A DNA stretch of 64,000 bases from Saprospiraceae bacterium (GCA_016715245.1 JADKAS010000018.1:1-64000), one strand, 5' to 3'. Shown: positions 37,992 through 48,705, counted from the first letter of the stretch. Notes: generated from the letters alone by a model not told the origin. Made by a program: numbers and translations.

Positions 37992-38642
37992 TTATGAGCG
38001 CCATAAACTTGGAAATAAAATAATAACAGTGCCTAACATAATTGCATCGATAGCGGCAAGAAGCAAAACGTCCTGATCTATGGAAGTATCTGTAATTAAC
38101 CTTAAACTTACTGCAGTTGTTTTTAATAAAAGTAACATGATAGGTAAAATCAGCGGTATGGAAAGTACGGACATCAAAGTGCTTCCCGTCTGATCAGAAG
38201 TAGAGATCAGGGAAATAAAGGTCAGAATTGTCGATAAACCAAAAATTCCCAGAAAAGAAGCTCCGAAAAAAAGTTCGGTGTCTTTGACAGGAAAACCCAG
38301 AAACAGAGACATAAACAACAAAATAGCAGCAAACAGCAAAAAAATAAAAAGGGTGTTGTATATTAACTTACCAATGATCAGTTCTATAGGATCAAACAAT
38401 GAATAGTAATACAAATATGTTCCTTTTTTTTCCTGAGAAAAACTTTTTACGATGGCATTTAATGCGGAAAACATGGTAATAATCCACAACAAAATTGACC
38501 ATTCAAGTTCGGTGACAGTGTTAAACACTTTGTAGATTAAAAAAACTACTGTTGCAGAAAATAAAAAAATACCTCCCAAAGTATATTTTTGCCTGAATTC
38601 GACACGGAGTTCTTTGAGGAATATTTCTTTTATTCTATTCAT
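37992..38642 (-). CDS. ccmB: haem exporter subunit CcmB
   Basis: A 216-residue integral membrane subunit of the CcmAB(C) ABC complex. The N-terminal KELRVEFRQKYTLGGIFLF and later FSQEKKGTYLYYYSLFDP with a series of helices fit CcmB. It is the first gene of the leftward ccm operon, 25 bp before ccmC. The ATPase ccmA is not in the window. Confidence 0.9.
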   Translation of the reverse strand: MNRIKEIFLKELRVEFRQKYTLGGIFLFSATVVFLIYKVFNTVTELEWSILLWIITMFSALNAIVKSFSQEKKGTYLYYYSLFDPIELIIGKLIYNTLFIFLLFAAILLFMSLFLGFPVKDTELFFGASFLGIFGLSTILTFISLISTSDQTGSTLMSVLSIPLILPIMLLLLKTTAVSLRLITDTSIDQDVLLLAAIDAIMLGTVIILFPSLWRS

Positions 38643-38996
38643 AAATTGACTCTGATGAGCGGCTCAAAGGTACGCAAATTTTTATCTGAGGAAAACTTTA
38701 TGGCAAAATTTATTCAGTGATCCAATCATAACATCATCAGAATTTTAAATCGCTCAATAATCTGAAAATGGCCCTATATTTATTCATACTATTTAGCATT
38801 ATTATTGATTTTTTATACCTGCACATGAAAGGAAAGACTTGAAGAAAATGCACTTTGGAGGGATACAAAAATATCTACCCATCTAATCAACTCATTTTTC
38901 AACCTTAAAATCAATAATTTTCTGTTTCTTTGCACTAAATATGGACAAGGAGATAAACAGTGTTTTTCTTGCCGCTTCATTTTTAAATTTTTATAC
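38643..38996. other. divergent intergenic region, ccmB promoter
   Basis: 354 bp between ccmB (-) and gmhA (+). TACCTTTG on the minus strand at 38665-38672 is a good -7 box for ccmB, 22 bp from its start. No clear box is seen for gmhA, and no coding frame is convincing. Confidence 0.5.
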
Positions 38997-39587
38997 ATGG
39001 ATAAATCTTTTATTGTATCTGTTGTACAAAAAAGTATCGAGGTAAAACAAAACATCTTGGCAGACAATGATTTACTGTCTGCTATTCAATACCAGGGAGA
39101 AAAAATGGTGGAATGCCTTCAAAATGGAGGAACCATCTGGTTTTGCGGAAATGGAGGGAGCGCAGCAGATGCACAGCACCTGGCGGCTGAATTGAGTGGC
39201 CGTTTTTATCTCAACAGAAAAGCATATGCGGCGGAAGCCTTGCATGTTAATACGTCGTTTATGACCGCCGTGGCCAATGATTTTGGTTATGATTATGTTT
39301 ACGCCCGTGCTATTGAGGCTTTAGGATCCGTTGGGGATTTACTTATTGCAATTTCTACTTCAGGAAATTCAAAAAACATTGTTCTTGCTGTTGAAAAAGC
39401 AAAGGAAATGGGCATTTCCGTTTTTTTATGGTCAGGGCAAACAGGAGGTAAACTGGCAACCGTCGCAGACAGTGCCATCCTTGTACCTTCAGGAGATACA
39501 CCAAGAATTCAGGAAGCTCATATTACTTTGGGTCATATTTTGTGCGAATGGATTGAAAAAGAAATGGTAAGCAGAAAGGAAGTATGA
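38997..39587 (+). CDS. gmhA: phosphoheptose isomerase GmhA
   Basis: Converts sedoheptulose 7-phosphate to D-glycero-D-manno-heptose 7-phosphate, the first step to ADP-heptose of lipopolysaccharide. The 196-residue SIS-domain protein shows FCGNGGSAADAQHLAAELSGRF and AISTSGNSKNIVLA (sugar-phosphate loops) and QEAHITLGHILCEWIE (active-site Glu/His). It overlaps gmhB at ATGATGA, indicating translational coupling. Confidence 0.93.
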   Translation: MDKSFIVSVVQKSIEVKQNILADNDLLSAIQYQGEKMVECLQNGGTIWFCGNGGSAADAQHLAAELSGRFYLNRKAYAAEALHVNTSFMTAVANDFGYDYVYARAIEALGSVGDLLIAISTSGNSKNIVLAVEKAKEMGISVFLWSGQTGGKLATVADSAILVPSGDTPRIQEAHITLGHILCEWIEKEMVSRKEV

Positions 39588-40180
39588 TGAAAACCAAAGT
39601 ATCCTATTCCTGGCCCAACTTTAAAATAGACGCTTCATGGACTTTATTTCTGGACAGAGATGGGGTAGTCAACAAAAGACTGCCGATGGCTTATGTTACC
39701 AAATGGGATGAGTTTGAGTTTTTAGAAGGTGTTTTGGAAGCTTTGCCTAAAATGTCATCTCTTTTTGGCAGGATAGTAGTGGTTACCAATCAGGCGGGAA
39801 TAGAAAAGGGATTAATGTCGCATGAAATGTTGCATGAAATTCATCATAAAATGCTGGATGTAATCCTATTTCATGGTGGTAAAATCGACGAAATTTATTA
39901 TTGCCCATATAAGCCTGACCTTGATCCATTATGCAGAAAACCCAATCCCGGAATGGCGTTGGAAGCGAAAAAAGATTTTCCTGAGATTGATTTTTCAAGA
40001 AGTCTCATGATAGGTGATTCTGATTCTGATATTGAGTTTGGCAATAGGTTGGGTATGAAGACGATTTTGGTTGGCGACAATAATGAAGCGGGTAGCAGTA
40101 CAACACTATCTGTTCCCGATGCAAAAATGAACAGCCTTGCCGATGTGGCGAATTACTTTTTTCAATTGGTTTTTCCTTAA
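39584..40180 (+). CDS. gmhB: D-glycero-D-manno-heptose 1,7-bisphosphate 7-phosphatase
   Basis: A HAD-family phosphatase of 198 residues. Motif I is FLDRDGVVNKR (DxDG type), followed by VVTNQAGI, a Cys-containing zinc loop (YYCPYKPDLDPLCRKPNPG) and the acidic motif IGDSDSDIEFG. It is the step after the heptose kinase in ADP-heptose synthesis. It overlaps gmhA; the bifunctional kinase/nucleotidyltransferase gene is not adjacent. Start at 39584 or the next codon 39587. Confidence 0.9.
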   Translation: MMKTKVSYSWPNFKIDASWTLFLDRDGVVNKRLPMAYVTKWDEFEFLEGVLEALPKMSSLFGRIVVVTNQAGIEKGLMSHEMLHEIHHKMLDVILFHGGKIDEIYYCPYKPDLDPLCRKPNPGMALEAKKDFPEIDFSRSLMIGDSDSDIEFGNRLGMKTILVGDNNEAGSSTTLSVPDAKMNSLADVANYFFQLVFP

Positions 40181-40220
40181 ACAGTTGCCTTGTTGGCGTA
40201 AACGAATATAAATAGATAAT

Positions 40221-40601
40221 ATGAAAACAAAATTGAGTTCCAGTGTCGTGTGGGAAGATATTGTGGGATATTCAAGGGCTATTAAAGTCGGAAATCTTAT
40301 AGAAATTGCAGGTACGGCTGCCGTAAAAAACGGAGAGGTTATATATTCTCATGACCCCTACCAGCAATCCGTTTATATTATCAAAATAATTGAAAATGTG
40401 TTAAAACAACTCGATGCTCGACTTGAGGATGTCATCAGGACCAGAATATATCTTCGTAACGTTGATGATTGGCCAGAAGTGGCAAAAGCCCATGGTGAGT
40501 ATTTTAAAAAAATCAAACCAGTCTGTACCATGGTAGCCGTTTCCAGTATGATCAATCCGGATATTCTTGTGGAAATCGAAGCCACAGCCATTATTTCGTA
40601 A
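40221..40601 (+). CDS. RidA family protein
   Basis: A 126-residue YjgF/YER057c/UK114 protein. It has the family Arg and Glu of the active cleft in DVIRTRIYLRNVDDWPEVAKAH and ILVEIEATAIIS. RidA proteins hydrolyse reactive enamine/imine intermediates; this one belongs to a variant subgroup, so the same activity is inferred. It lies between gmhB and queE, with 7 bp to queE. Confidence 0.88.
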   Translation: MKTKLSSSVVWEDIVGYSRAIKVGNLIEIAGTAAVKNGEVIYSHDPYQQSVYIIKIIENVLKQLDARLEDVIRTRIYLRNVDDWPEVAKAHGEYFKKIKPVCTMVAVSSMINPDILVEIEATAIIS

Positions 40602-40608
40602 TTAAAGT

Positions 40609-41241
40609 ATGGGTTACAAGATCAAAGAAATTTATTATACCATTCAGGGTGAAGGTTACCACACAGGTCGACCTGCCATATTTTGTCGTTTTTCCGGATG
40701 CAATCTGTGGAGTGGACTTGAAAAGGACAGGGATAAAGCCATTTGTAAGTTTTGTGACACTGATTTTTGGGGCATGGATGGAAAAAATGGCGGTAATTTT
40801 TCCAAAGAGGAACTTACAGATATGATTCTTTCCCTTTGGCCAAAAGATATAAACCTTCCCGTTTTTCTGGTCTGCACAGGAGGTGAACCCGGTTTGCAAA
40901 TGGATGAACCGTTGGTTACTTATTTGCACAAAAAGAAGGTGGAAATTGCTATAGAAACAAATGGCACTGTAAAGTTGCCAACAGGTTTGGATTGGGTGTG
41001 TGTGAGCCCAAAAGCAGATGCTGACATTTTGGTGACGAAAGGAAATGAGCTAAAACTCGTCTATCCGCAGTCAGAAAACCAACCTGGTGATTTTGAACAT
41101 TTATCGTTCGATTATTTTTTTCTACAACCTCTGGATGATGAAAACCAAATGGAAAATATAAAAGCCTGTGTGACATATTGCATGCAAAATCCTCGTTGGA
41201 ATTTGAGTTTGCAGACACACAAATTTATAGGGATTGATTAA
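40609..41241 (+). CDS. queE: 7-carboxy-7-deazaguanine synthase QueE
   Basis: A radical-SAM enzyme making CDG in the queuosine/preQ0 pathway. The 210 residues carry YTIQGEGYHTGRPAIFCRF at the start and the cluster-binding region CRFSGCNLW...AICKFCDTDFWG (three cysteines with the insertion typical of the longer QueE form), then CTGGEPGLQ and AIETNGT. The C-terminal SLQTHKFIGID matches the family. No other que gene is in the window. Confidence 0.92.
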   Translation: MGYKIKEIYYTIQGEGYHTGRPAIFCRFSGCNLWSGLEKDRDKAICKFCDTDFWGMDGKNGGNFSKEELTDMILSLWPKDINLPVFLVCTGGEPGLQMDEPLVTYLHKKKVEIAIETNGTVKLPTGLDWVCVSPKADADILVTKGNELKLVYPQSENQPGDFEHLSFDYFFLQPLDDENQMENIKACVTYCMQNPRWNLSLQTHKFIGID

Positions 41242-41472
41242 GTTGTTTTTCTGTTTTAGTGACTAGTTTTTTTCTTTTTTTTCTGGCTTTTAGCAAGGAA
41301 AACGGCATTATTTTTAAACATTTATTGGTAAAAAGCTTAAAAAATGAACAAAATGATGTGTTAATTAATTTTCTTACATCTGAAATGGGTTTTCTTTAGT
41401 GAATTATAAAAAAACATTTGAACAAAGCATTTCGTTTTTTAAAATATTGTCAGTATCAATCCAATAATACAT

Positions 41473-41480
41473 TATATTTG
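41473..41480 (+). promoter_or_regulatory. TAnnTTTG promoter box for ffh
   Basis: TATATTTG, 32 bp before the ffh ATG; TTG lies 23 bp further upstream. Confidence 0.6.
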
Positions 41481-41512
41481 CGGTCTTTTAAATTGAAGAA
41501 TTAGTATACAAC

Positions 41513-42853
41513 ATGTTTGAGAGTTTAAGTGAAAAGTTGGATTTTGCCTTCAAGAGTCTGAAAGGTGATACAAAGTTGACAGAATTAAATATTGCCAATT
41601 CCGTCAAAGAAATAAGAAGGGCTTTAGTGGCTGCGGATGTCAATTATAAAATTGCCAAAGAATTTACCGATAAAATCAAAGACACGGCCTTAGGAAAAGA
41701 AAATGTTCTGACGGCAGTGAAGCCGGGAGACGTCATGGTCAAGATCGTTCTTGACGAAATGATTGAACTCATGGGAGGGCAGGCCGCCGGAATCAACATC
41801 AAAGGAAATCCGGGAATTATTCTCATTTCGGGTTTACAAGGATCGGGAAAAACCACTTTTACCGGTAAACTGGCAAAATATTTAAAAGAAAAAAAGTCAA
41901 AAAAACCATTATTGGTGGCTTGTGACGTGTATCGCCCTGCTGCGGTTGATCAATTGTCTGTGATTGCAGAACAGATTGGTGTTCAGATATTTAAAGAACC
42001 GGAAAATAAAAACCCTGTCAGCATCGCTCAGAATGCCATACAATATGCCAGATCGCATAGCCATGACCTGGTCATCATTGACACAGCGGGACGAACCGCA
42101 GTGGACGAAGAAATGATGAATGAAATTGAATTGATCAAAACCACTATTCAGCCTACGGAAACTTTATTTGTAGTGGACTCGATGACCGGTCAGGATGCTG
42201 TCAACACAGCCATTACTTTTAACGAAAGAATTCAATTTGACGGTGTGGTTCTGACCAAACTCGATGGTGATACGCGAGGTGGTGCTGCTTTGTCGATAAA
42301 ATACGCGGTGGGCAAACCCATCAAATTTATAAGTTCAGGTGAAAAAATGGATACCATTGATGTATTCCATCCTGAAAGAATGGCCCAAAGGATTCTAGGC
42401 ATGGGAGATATCGTATCTCTTGTCGAAAAAGCCCAGGAACAGTTTGACGAAAAGGAAGCCGAACGTCTTGAGAAAAAAATCAAAAAAAATAAATTTGATT
42501 TTAATGACTTTTTAGGCCAAATGAATCAGATTAAAAAAATGGGAGACCTTAAATCTTTGATGGGCATGATTCCCGGAATGGCCAAACTAACAACAGATAT
42601 CAATATTGACGACAAAGCTTTTTCAAAAATAGAAGCTATCATTCATTCTATGACACCTAAAGAAAGAGCAAATCCGGAACTTCTGAATATGAACAGGAAA
42701 AAGAGGATTGCGGTGGGCTCCGGTAAAAATATTCATGAAGTAAATATGTTTATCAAACAATTTGATCAGATGAAAAACATGATGCATACCATGAGTAAAG
42801 GCAAAGGCATGGATAAGTTGTTTGGTGGTATGCCAAATATGCCTAAAAGATAA
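41513..42853 (+). CDS. ffh: signal recognition particle protein Ffh
   Basis: A GTPase of 446 residues that binds 4.5S RNA and delivers nascent membrane proteins. The N domain is followed by the G domain with GLQGSGKTTFTGKLA (P-loop), DVYRPAAVDQL, DTAGRTAVDEEM and VLTKLDGDTRGG. The C-terminal M domain is Met-rich (GMIPGMAKL ... MKNMMHTMSKGKGM). It has its own promoter box at 41473, and a 34-bp gap to the next gene. Confidence 0.95.
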   Translation: MFESLSEKLDFAFKSLKGDTKLTELNIANSVKEIRRALVAADVNYKIAKEFTDKIKDTALGKENVLTAVKPGDVMVKIVLDEMIELMGGQAAGINIKGNPGIILISGLQGSGKTTFTGKLAKYLKEKKSKKPLLVACDVYRPAAVDQLSVIAEQIGVQIFKEPENKNPVSIAQNAIQYARSHSHDLVIIDTAGRTAVDEEMMNEIELIKTTIQPTETLFVVDSMTGQDAVNTAITFNERIQFDGVVLTKLDGDTRGGAALSIKYAVGKPIKFISSGEKMDTIDVFHPERMAQRILGMGDIVSLVEKAQEQFDEKEAERLEKKIKKNKFDFNDFLGQMNQIKKMGDLKSLMGMIPGMAKLTTDINIDDKAFSKIEAIIHSMTPKERANPELLNMNRKKRIAVGSGKNIHEVNMFIKQFDQMKNMMHTMSKGKGMDKLFGGMPNMPKR

Positions 42854-42887
42854 GAATTTTCAATTAATAATTTAATCTACCAAGTTT

Positions 42888-44990
42888 ATGAATGTATTAA
42901 AATGTTTATTTATGATTTTATTGAGTCTTGCTACAGCTGGAATGGTGGCACAAAATAATCCGCTTTTGGAAAATTATCAAACACCGTTTGAGGCGGTTCC
43001 TTTTGATAAAATCACATTGGAACATTTTATACCGGCCATGGAGAAAGTCATTGAGAAAGGTAGAAGCGAAGTGAATGGTGTTATAGAAAACAATCAGCCA
43101 CCAACTTTTGAAAATACTATTGTGGCCATGGAAAATGCCGGCAAAGATGTAGGCAGGGTATCAAAAGTGATTTTTAACCTTAATTCAATGGAGACCACTC
43201 CTGAATTACAAAAAATTGTTCAAACAGTATCCGCTAAACTGACAGATTACAGGAATGATATTTTTTTGAATGACAAACTCTATCAACGTGTTAAAAAAGT
43301 GTTTGACAACAGGGACGCACTTCAACTTTCCGGAGAAAATGCTATGTTACTTGAAAAGTCTTACAAAGGTTTTTACAGAAACGGAGCCAATCTTAATCCG
43401 GAGGACAAAGAGAAACTCAGAGCGCTCAACAAAAGGCTCTCAGAACTGGGATTGAAGTTTGGAGAAAATGTGCTGAAAGAAACCAACGAATTTGCTAAAT
43501 ACATCACGAATGAAGCTGATTTGAAAGGACTTCCTGATTTTGTTCTCGCTGCAGCTAAAGATGCAGCGGCAAAAGATGGAAAGGAAGGATGGAAATTTAC
43601 CATACAGGCACCGAGTTATGGTCCTTTGATGCAATATGCGGACAACAGGGAACTAAGGAAAGAAATGTTTATGGCTTTTAACACGAGAGCTTTTAAAGGA
43701 AATGAATTTGATAACAGCGGAATCATTAAAGAGTTGGCAAATTTAAGATATGAAAAGGCTACTTTATTAGGATATGAAACCTGGGCAGACTATATCCTGG
43801 AGGAAAGAATGGCCAATTCTAAACAAATCGTACTTGATTTTCTGGAAGATATCAGAGAAGTGGCTGAACCTGCGGCTAAAAAAGAAATCGAAGAACTTAA
43901 TGCATACGCCAAATTGAATGGTTTTGAAGGTGAACGACTGGAAAGGTGGGATGCTTCTTATTATGCTGAAAAATTAAAAAAGGAAAAATATGAGATCAAT
44001 GATGAAATTCTGAAACCATATTTTAGTCTGGAAAGCACCTTATCAGGATTATTTACCCTTTGTAACAATTTATGGGGTATCACTTTTAAAAAGAATGATA
44101 ATATTCCTACATGGCATAAAGATGTTATGGTCTACGAAATCTACGATAAAAATGGAGAATTTCTTGCATTATGGTATGGCGATTATTTTCCAAGAAAAGG
44201 AAAAAGAGCCGGTGCATGGAACAATACCCTTCGCGATGAGTGGGTTGAAAATGGTAAAGAAATAAGACCTCATGTTGTGAATGTCTGTAATTTTTCAAAG
44301 CCCACAGGAGATGCCCCTTCTTTATTGACATTTAATGAAGTTGAGACATTGTACCACGAATTCGGACATGCATTACACAATATTTTTGCAAAAGGAAATT
44401 ATGGGTCGCTGACAGGTACCAGTGTATCATGGGATTTTGTAGAATTGCCGAGTCAGCTGATGGAAAATTTTGTTTCTGAACCTCAAATATTAAATACTTT
44501 TGCCAAACATTATAAAACAGGTGAAGTGATCCCTAAGGATCTGGTTATAAAAATAAAGGAAAGTGCAACTTTTATGTCGGGCACAGTCTCCATGAGGCAA
44601 TTGGCTTTTGGATACCTCGATATGACCTGGCATGGAAATAACCCTAACAGTTTTGACATAAATGAGGTGGAAGCCAAATCCGATGTGACCAGAATGTTAT
44701 ATCCGGAAGTGCCGGGAATATCAATTAGTTCTGCCTTCTCACATATTTTTTCAGGCGGTTATTCTGCAGGATATTATAGTTATAAATGGTCAGAAGTACT
44801 TGATGCGGATGCTTATGAACTCTTCAGTCAAAACGGCGTGATCAATACAAAAGTGGCTCAATCCTTTAGAGATAACATTTTATCAAAAGGAGGAACAGTT
44901 CATGCCATGGAACTCTTTAAAAACTTCAGAGGCCGTGAACCTAAGGTGGATGCTATGTTTAAAAGATCCGGGTTAATTAATGTTCCTTAA
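42888..44990 (+). CDS. dcp: M3 family peptidyl-dipeptidase
   Basis: A zinc metallopeptidase of 700 residues. N-terminal signal peptide (FMILLSLATAGMVAQ), so it acts in the periplasm or outside, unlike cytoplasmic E. coli Dcp. The zinc site HEFGH is at residues 490-494 in LYHEFGHALHNIFA, with the third ligand Glu in WDFVELPSQLMENF. The C-terminal SGGYSAGYYSYKWSEVLDAD is the M3 signature around the substrate pocket. It would trim peptides from their C-terminus two residues at a time. Confidence 0.9.
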   Translation: MNVLKCLFMILLSLATAGMVAQNNPLLENYQTPFEAVPFDKITLEHFIPAMEKVIEKGRSEVNGVIENNQPPTFENTIVAMENAGKDVGRVSKVIFNLNSMETTPELQKIVQTVSAKLTDYRNDIFLNDKLYQRVKKVFDNRDALQLSGENAMLLEKSYKGFYRNGANLNPEDKEKLRALNKRLSELGLKFGENVLKETNEFAKYITNEADLKGLPDFVLAAAKDAAAKDGKEGWKFTIQAPSYGPLMQYADNRELRKEMFMAFNTRAFKGNEFDNSGIIKELANLRYEKATLLGYETWADYILEERMANSKQIVLDFLEDIREVAEPAAKKEIEELNAYAKLNGFEGERLERWDASYYAEKLKKEKYEINDEILKPYFSLESTLSGLFTLCNNLWGITFKKNDNIPTWHKDVMVYEIYDKNGEFLALWYGDYFPRKGKRAGAWNNTLRDEWVENGKEIRPHVVNVCNFSKPTGDAPSLLTFNEVETLYHEFGHALHNIFAKGNYGSLTGTSVSWDFVELPSQLMENFVSEPQILNTFAKHYKTGEVIPKDLVIKIKESATFMSGTVSMRQLAFGYLDMTWHGNNPNSFDINEVEAKSDVTRMLYPEVPGISISSAFSHIFSGGYSAGYYSYKWSEVLDADAYELFSQNGVINTKVAQSFRDNILSKGGTVHAMELFKNFRGREPKVDAMFKRSGLINVP

Positions 44991-45022
44991 TAACCATTTT
45001 TCGTTGGAGTAATATTTTAACA

Positions 45023-45832
45023 ATGGATGTTGAAGCTATCATTGAGGCTTTAAAAAAAAAGCCGGCTGACCTCAAAAAAACGGAGGCATTTATGGTATTG
45101 CTTCATATTATGGATGACCTGAGAGATTTATGTCCATGGGATAAAAAACAAACCAACTTGTCTCTTCGAAACCTCACCATAGAAGAAATGTATGAACTGG
45201 CGGATGCTATCATCGAAAATGATGTCGACGATATAAAAGAGGAGATTGGTGATATCATGCTTCATATGATTTTTTATTGTAAAATTGCTGAAGAAAAGCA
45301 ACAATTTGATATTGCGGATGCGTTGATGCATATAGCCCAAAAGCTTATAAAAAGACATCCACATATTTACGGGGATTTTGAAGTCAGTGACGAAAATGAT
45401 GTTAAAAAAAATTGGGAACAATTAAAACTTAAGGAAGGAAAAAAATCAGTATTACAAGGTGTACCCAACGGATTGCCAGCCATCGTAAAATCCTACAGAA
45501 TGCAGGAAAAAGTGGCTCAGGTAGGTTTTGAATGGGATCATATAGAACAGGTCTGGGAAAAAGTAAAGGAAGAAATTGGTGAATTAACAGAAGCCGTCGG
45601 TGAAAATAATGCTCAACATATTGAACATGAGTTTGGCGATGTTTTATTTGCGCTGGTCAATTATGCCCGGTTTCTTAAAATAGACCCTGAAACAGCCCTT
45701 GAAAAAGTAAATAAAAGGTTTAAGTCAAGGTTTGAGTTTATAGAAGAGAATGCGCCCAAACCTCTTACAGAAATGACACTGGACGAAATGGATGTTCTCT
45801 GGAATAAAGCGAAAAATTTTGAGAAAAAATAA
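45023..45832 (+). CDS. mazG: nucleoside triphosphate pyrophosphohydrolase MazG
   Basis: A house-cleaning NTP pyrophosphatase of 269 residues with tandem MazG domains. The first has CPWDKKQTNLSLRNLTIEE and the metal-binding EExxE..D pattern EEIGDIMLHMIFYCKIAEE; the second has VKEEIGELTEA and EHEFGDVLFALVNYAR. KPLTEMTLDEMDVLW ends the protein as usual. No mazEF-type toxin genes are near, so the housekeeping role applies. Confidence 0.93.
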   Translation: MDVEAIIEALKKKPADLKKTEAFMVLLHIMDDLRDLCPWDKKQTNLSLRNLTIEEMYELADAIIENDVDDIKEEIGDIMLHMIFYCKIAEEKQQFDIADALMHIAQKLIKRHPHIYGDFEVSDENDVKKNWEQLKLKEGKKSVLQGVPNGLPAIVKSYRMQEKVAQVGFEWDHIEQVWEKVKEEIGELTEAVGENNAQHIEHEFGDVLFALVNYARFLKIDPETALEKVNKRFKSRFEFIEENAPKPLTEMTLDEMDVLWNKAKNFEKK

Positions 45833-45903
45833 ATCAATCTCTTCTGAAGGGATTTCAAAGTTATTTTATTGTTTATTGACACGATCATCATTTAAATTCC
45901 GAA

Positions 45904-48209
45904 ATGAAAAATATTTTTAGTACATTTTTATGGTATGTTTTGTTTCTGCCACTTGTTTTTACCCAGAAACAAACTGGATTTGTATGTGAGATGGTAAATG
46001 AGAAAATCATTAAAATAAAATATCTTTCTACCAATCCGGATTTTCAGTTTTTGGCAAGTGATGCTGTTTTGTTACCTGCAAAAGGTCCATGTACCCTTTG
46101 TCAGGAAGAACCTGACAGGGTATACATACCTTCGTTGGACCTTACAGTGATATCGAGACCTGAAGGCAATGGGTTTATAACTACTTTACAGGAGGATGAA
46201 GAAATATACGGGGGTGGGGGAAGAGCGCTGCCTGTCAACCGGAGAGGTTATACTTTTCCACTGGATAATCATCCCTGGTATGCTTATGGTTATGGTGCTG
46301 ATCACCTCAATTTTTCTGTACCTTTTTTTATATCTTCCAAAGGATATGGACTTTTTTTTGATAATCCTTCCAAGGGTCATGCCGATATCGGAAAAACCAA
46401 TAAAAATATCTTTGATTTGAGGTGTAGCGGTGGTGCTTTGGAATTATATATTATTATTGGAGATGTAAGTCAGGTTTTGTCCTCATACCATGCCCTCACC
46501 GGCTTTCAGGAAATGGTGCCTAAGTGGTCAATGGGACTTTTTCTAAGTCGTTTTGGCTACACAAGCGAAAAAAACGTAAAAAGTGTAACCCGGAAAATGG
46601 AAAAAAAAGGATTTCCGTTTGATGCGGTTATATTTGATTTGTTCTGGTTTGGTGACAGCATTAAATCTACCATGGGCAATCTGGATTGGGTAAATAAAAA
46701 AGCATGGCCGGACCCTGAAAAAATGATATCCGGATTTATGAAAAAAAATCGGAAAACGATATTAATTACTGAACCGTATGTACTGACTACCTCTCTTGAG
46801 TATAAAAATGCGAAACCTTTTTTGGCTAAAAATATAAATGGGGAGTCCTATCAACTTCCTCATTTTTATTTTGGAAAAGGTGGACTATTGGATATTTTCC
46901 GAAAGGATTCAAAGGAATGGTTTTTGTCAAAATATCAAAAACAGATGGATATAGGTGTAGCAGGTTGGTGGGGAGACCTCGGCGAACCTGAAAGTCATCC
47001 TGAAGACCTTTACCACAATCTGTCTGAAAGAGGAGGACCTTCATTAGTGCCTTCTTCATTTGTGCACAACCTTTACGGACATGAGTGGACTAAAATGTTG
47101 TACCAGTACTATAAAGAAAATAATCCTAATTATAAACTTTTTAACCTGAATCGCGCAGGTTTTGGTGGGTCACAAAGATTTGGCATTATTCCCTGGACAG
47201 GGGATGTAAGTCGTTCATGGGATGGTTTAAAAGCTCAGGTGCCCCTGCTTTGTGGAATGTCTCTTAGTGGAATCCCTTACATACATTCTGATGCCGGAGG
47301 ATTTGCAGGTGGAGAAAAAGACCCTGAATTGTACACACGCTGGTTTCAGTTTTCAGTGTTTACTCCCATATTGCGACCGCATGGGACGGCTGTTTATGAC
47401 ATTGATCCAGGAGCTGTGAGCTATCCTAGCGAGCCTGCCCTCATCGGAAAAGAGTGGGAATCCGTACTTAAAAAGTTTTCCTTTTTGCGTTATGAAATGT
47501 TGCCACACAATTATAATTTGTCATACAAGCATTACCGGTTTGGATATCCCTTAATAGCACCAATGGTATATTATTTTCCCGGAGATACACAGGTGAAAGG
47601 GTTTGAAAATCAATTTTTTTGGGGAAGTGACATTCTCGTCGCTGCTGTAGTGGAGAAAGGAAAAATAACATTGAATTATATCTACCTGAAGCCCACCAAT
47701 GGTACACTTTTCAATCTTCCCATTTTGATCAAAAATTGATGAAGATGTCGGGAAAAAATACAATGAAAATCGACATCAACCACTTGCCTGTATTTGTAAA
47801 AGAAGGCGCTTTTTTAGTGCTTTCCGGAAGTAAAAAAGGAAATACCACAAAAGATTTTGACACGGAACACATCGAAGTTCATTATTATTACAGCGCTGAA
47901 AATTCAGATTCTGAATGGTATGATGATATTGGTGATGACAGACTTGCCTTTACAAGTGGTAAGTTTGATCTGTTAAAATTTAATGCCAATCACACAGGAA
48001 CTACTTCGAATATAAAAATTTCGACAGGTAATAAAACCGATTTGGGCTGGAGGAAGGAACGGAAAATAACTCTTTTTGTTCATGGGTTGGAAAACTTGCA
48101 TGCAGTAATATCTGACAGCAAAAAGGTTTCTTCTAATAAGAATGGAGGTTATACGTTTGTGATGAGAAGAAATGAAGATATTACGTTGGAACTGAAGAAA
48201 AAAGAATAA
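45904..48209 (+). CDS. glycoside hydrolase family 31, exported (one frame break)
   Basis: Alpha-glucosidase-like GH31 enzyme with an N-terminal signal (FLWYVLFLPLVFTQ). The nucleophile is D358 in GWWGDLGEPE and the acid/base D434 in WTGDVSRSWDG; FGYTSEKNV and RPHG also fit the family. The first frame ends at 47739 and the next runs 47736-48209. The break is upstream of both ends: from about 47674 the sequence reads LYLPEAHQWYTFQSSHFDQK in the second frame, the expected GH31 C-terminal beta domain, so one base is missing there. Joined, it is about 768 residues. It probably acts in the periplasm on alpha-linked sugars; no susCD pair is adjacent. Confidence 0.85.
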
Positions 48210-48252
48210 TAAATCAATTTTTAATTGGCCATTTATGGTTTAAAATTAAAGG

Positions 48253-48705
48253 TTAAAGAATTTTTTCAAAGCACACGCTGTTCTCTATATTTTTGTATTG
48301 CCCATAATTTGGGATGACTGAATAATTGTTTTTATTATACAATCTTATTGCTTCCGGTTGTTTTTTTCCGGTTTCCAGGATACATTTTTTATAGTTGAGT
48401 TCTCTGGCCCACATTTCCAGTTCTTGTAAAATCTTAGACGCAATATTTTTTCCTCTGTATGGAGGTAAAACATACATTCGCTTGACTTCCATTACTTCCG
48501 GTTCAAATTCCTTAAGGGCTCCTATACCGATAGGTTCATTGTTTTTATGTGCAACCATCGCATATTTAATTTTATCAATCTTGTTAAACTGAGCATAAAA
48601 TGTATGTTCTTTACCGTCTCTTTCTGCGAGTTCCTCGTCGAGTTTAATGACCAATCTGATAAATTCAATATCTTCAGAATTTGTTTTTTTACATTTTATC
48701 ATCAT
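48253..48705 (-). CDS. GNAT family N-acetyltransferase
   Basis: A 150-residue acetyl-CoA-dependent transferase. The acetyl-CoA loop is visible as RMYVLPPYRGKNIASKILQELEMWA (R/Q-x-x-G-x-G/A form: RGKNIA), preceded by the beta-strand AMVAHKNNEPIGIGALKEF and followed by LETGKKQPEAIRLYNKNNY. The substrate cannot be told from sequence. Confidence 0.88.
   Translation of the reverse strand: MMIKCKKTNSEDIEFIRLVIKLDEELAERDGKEHTFYAQFNKIDKIKYAMVAHKNNEPIGIGALKEFEPEVMEVKRMYVLPPYRGKNIASKILQELEMWARELNYKKCILETGKKQPEAIRLYNKNNYSVIPNYGQYKNIENSVCFEKIL

Noticed and set aside
38941..39000. Upstream start for gmhA at the ATG at 38941
   Set aside because: That ATG is in another frame and gives no GmhA text; ATG 38997 gives the full conserved enzyme.
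45023..45832. MazG as part of a MazEF toxin system
   Set aside because: No mazE or mazF next to it and it has the tandem-domain housekeeping form.
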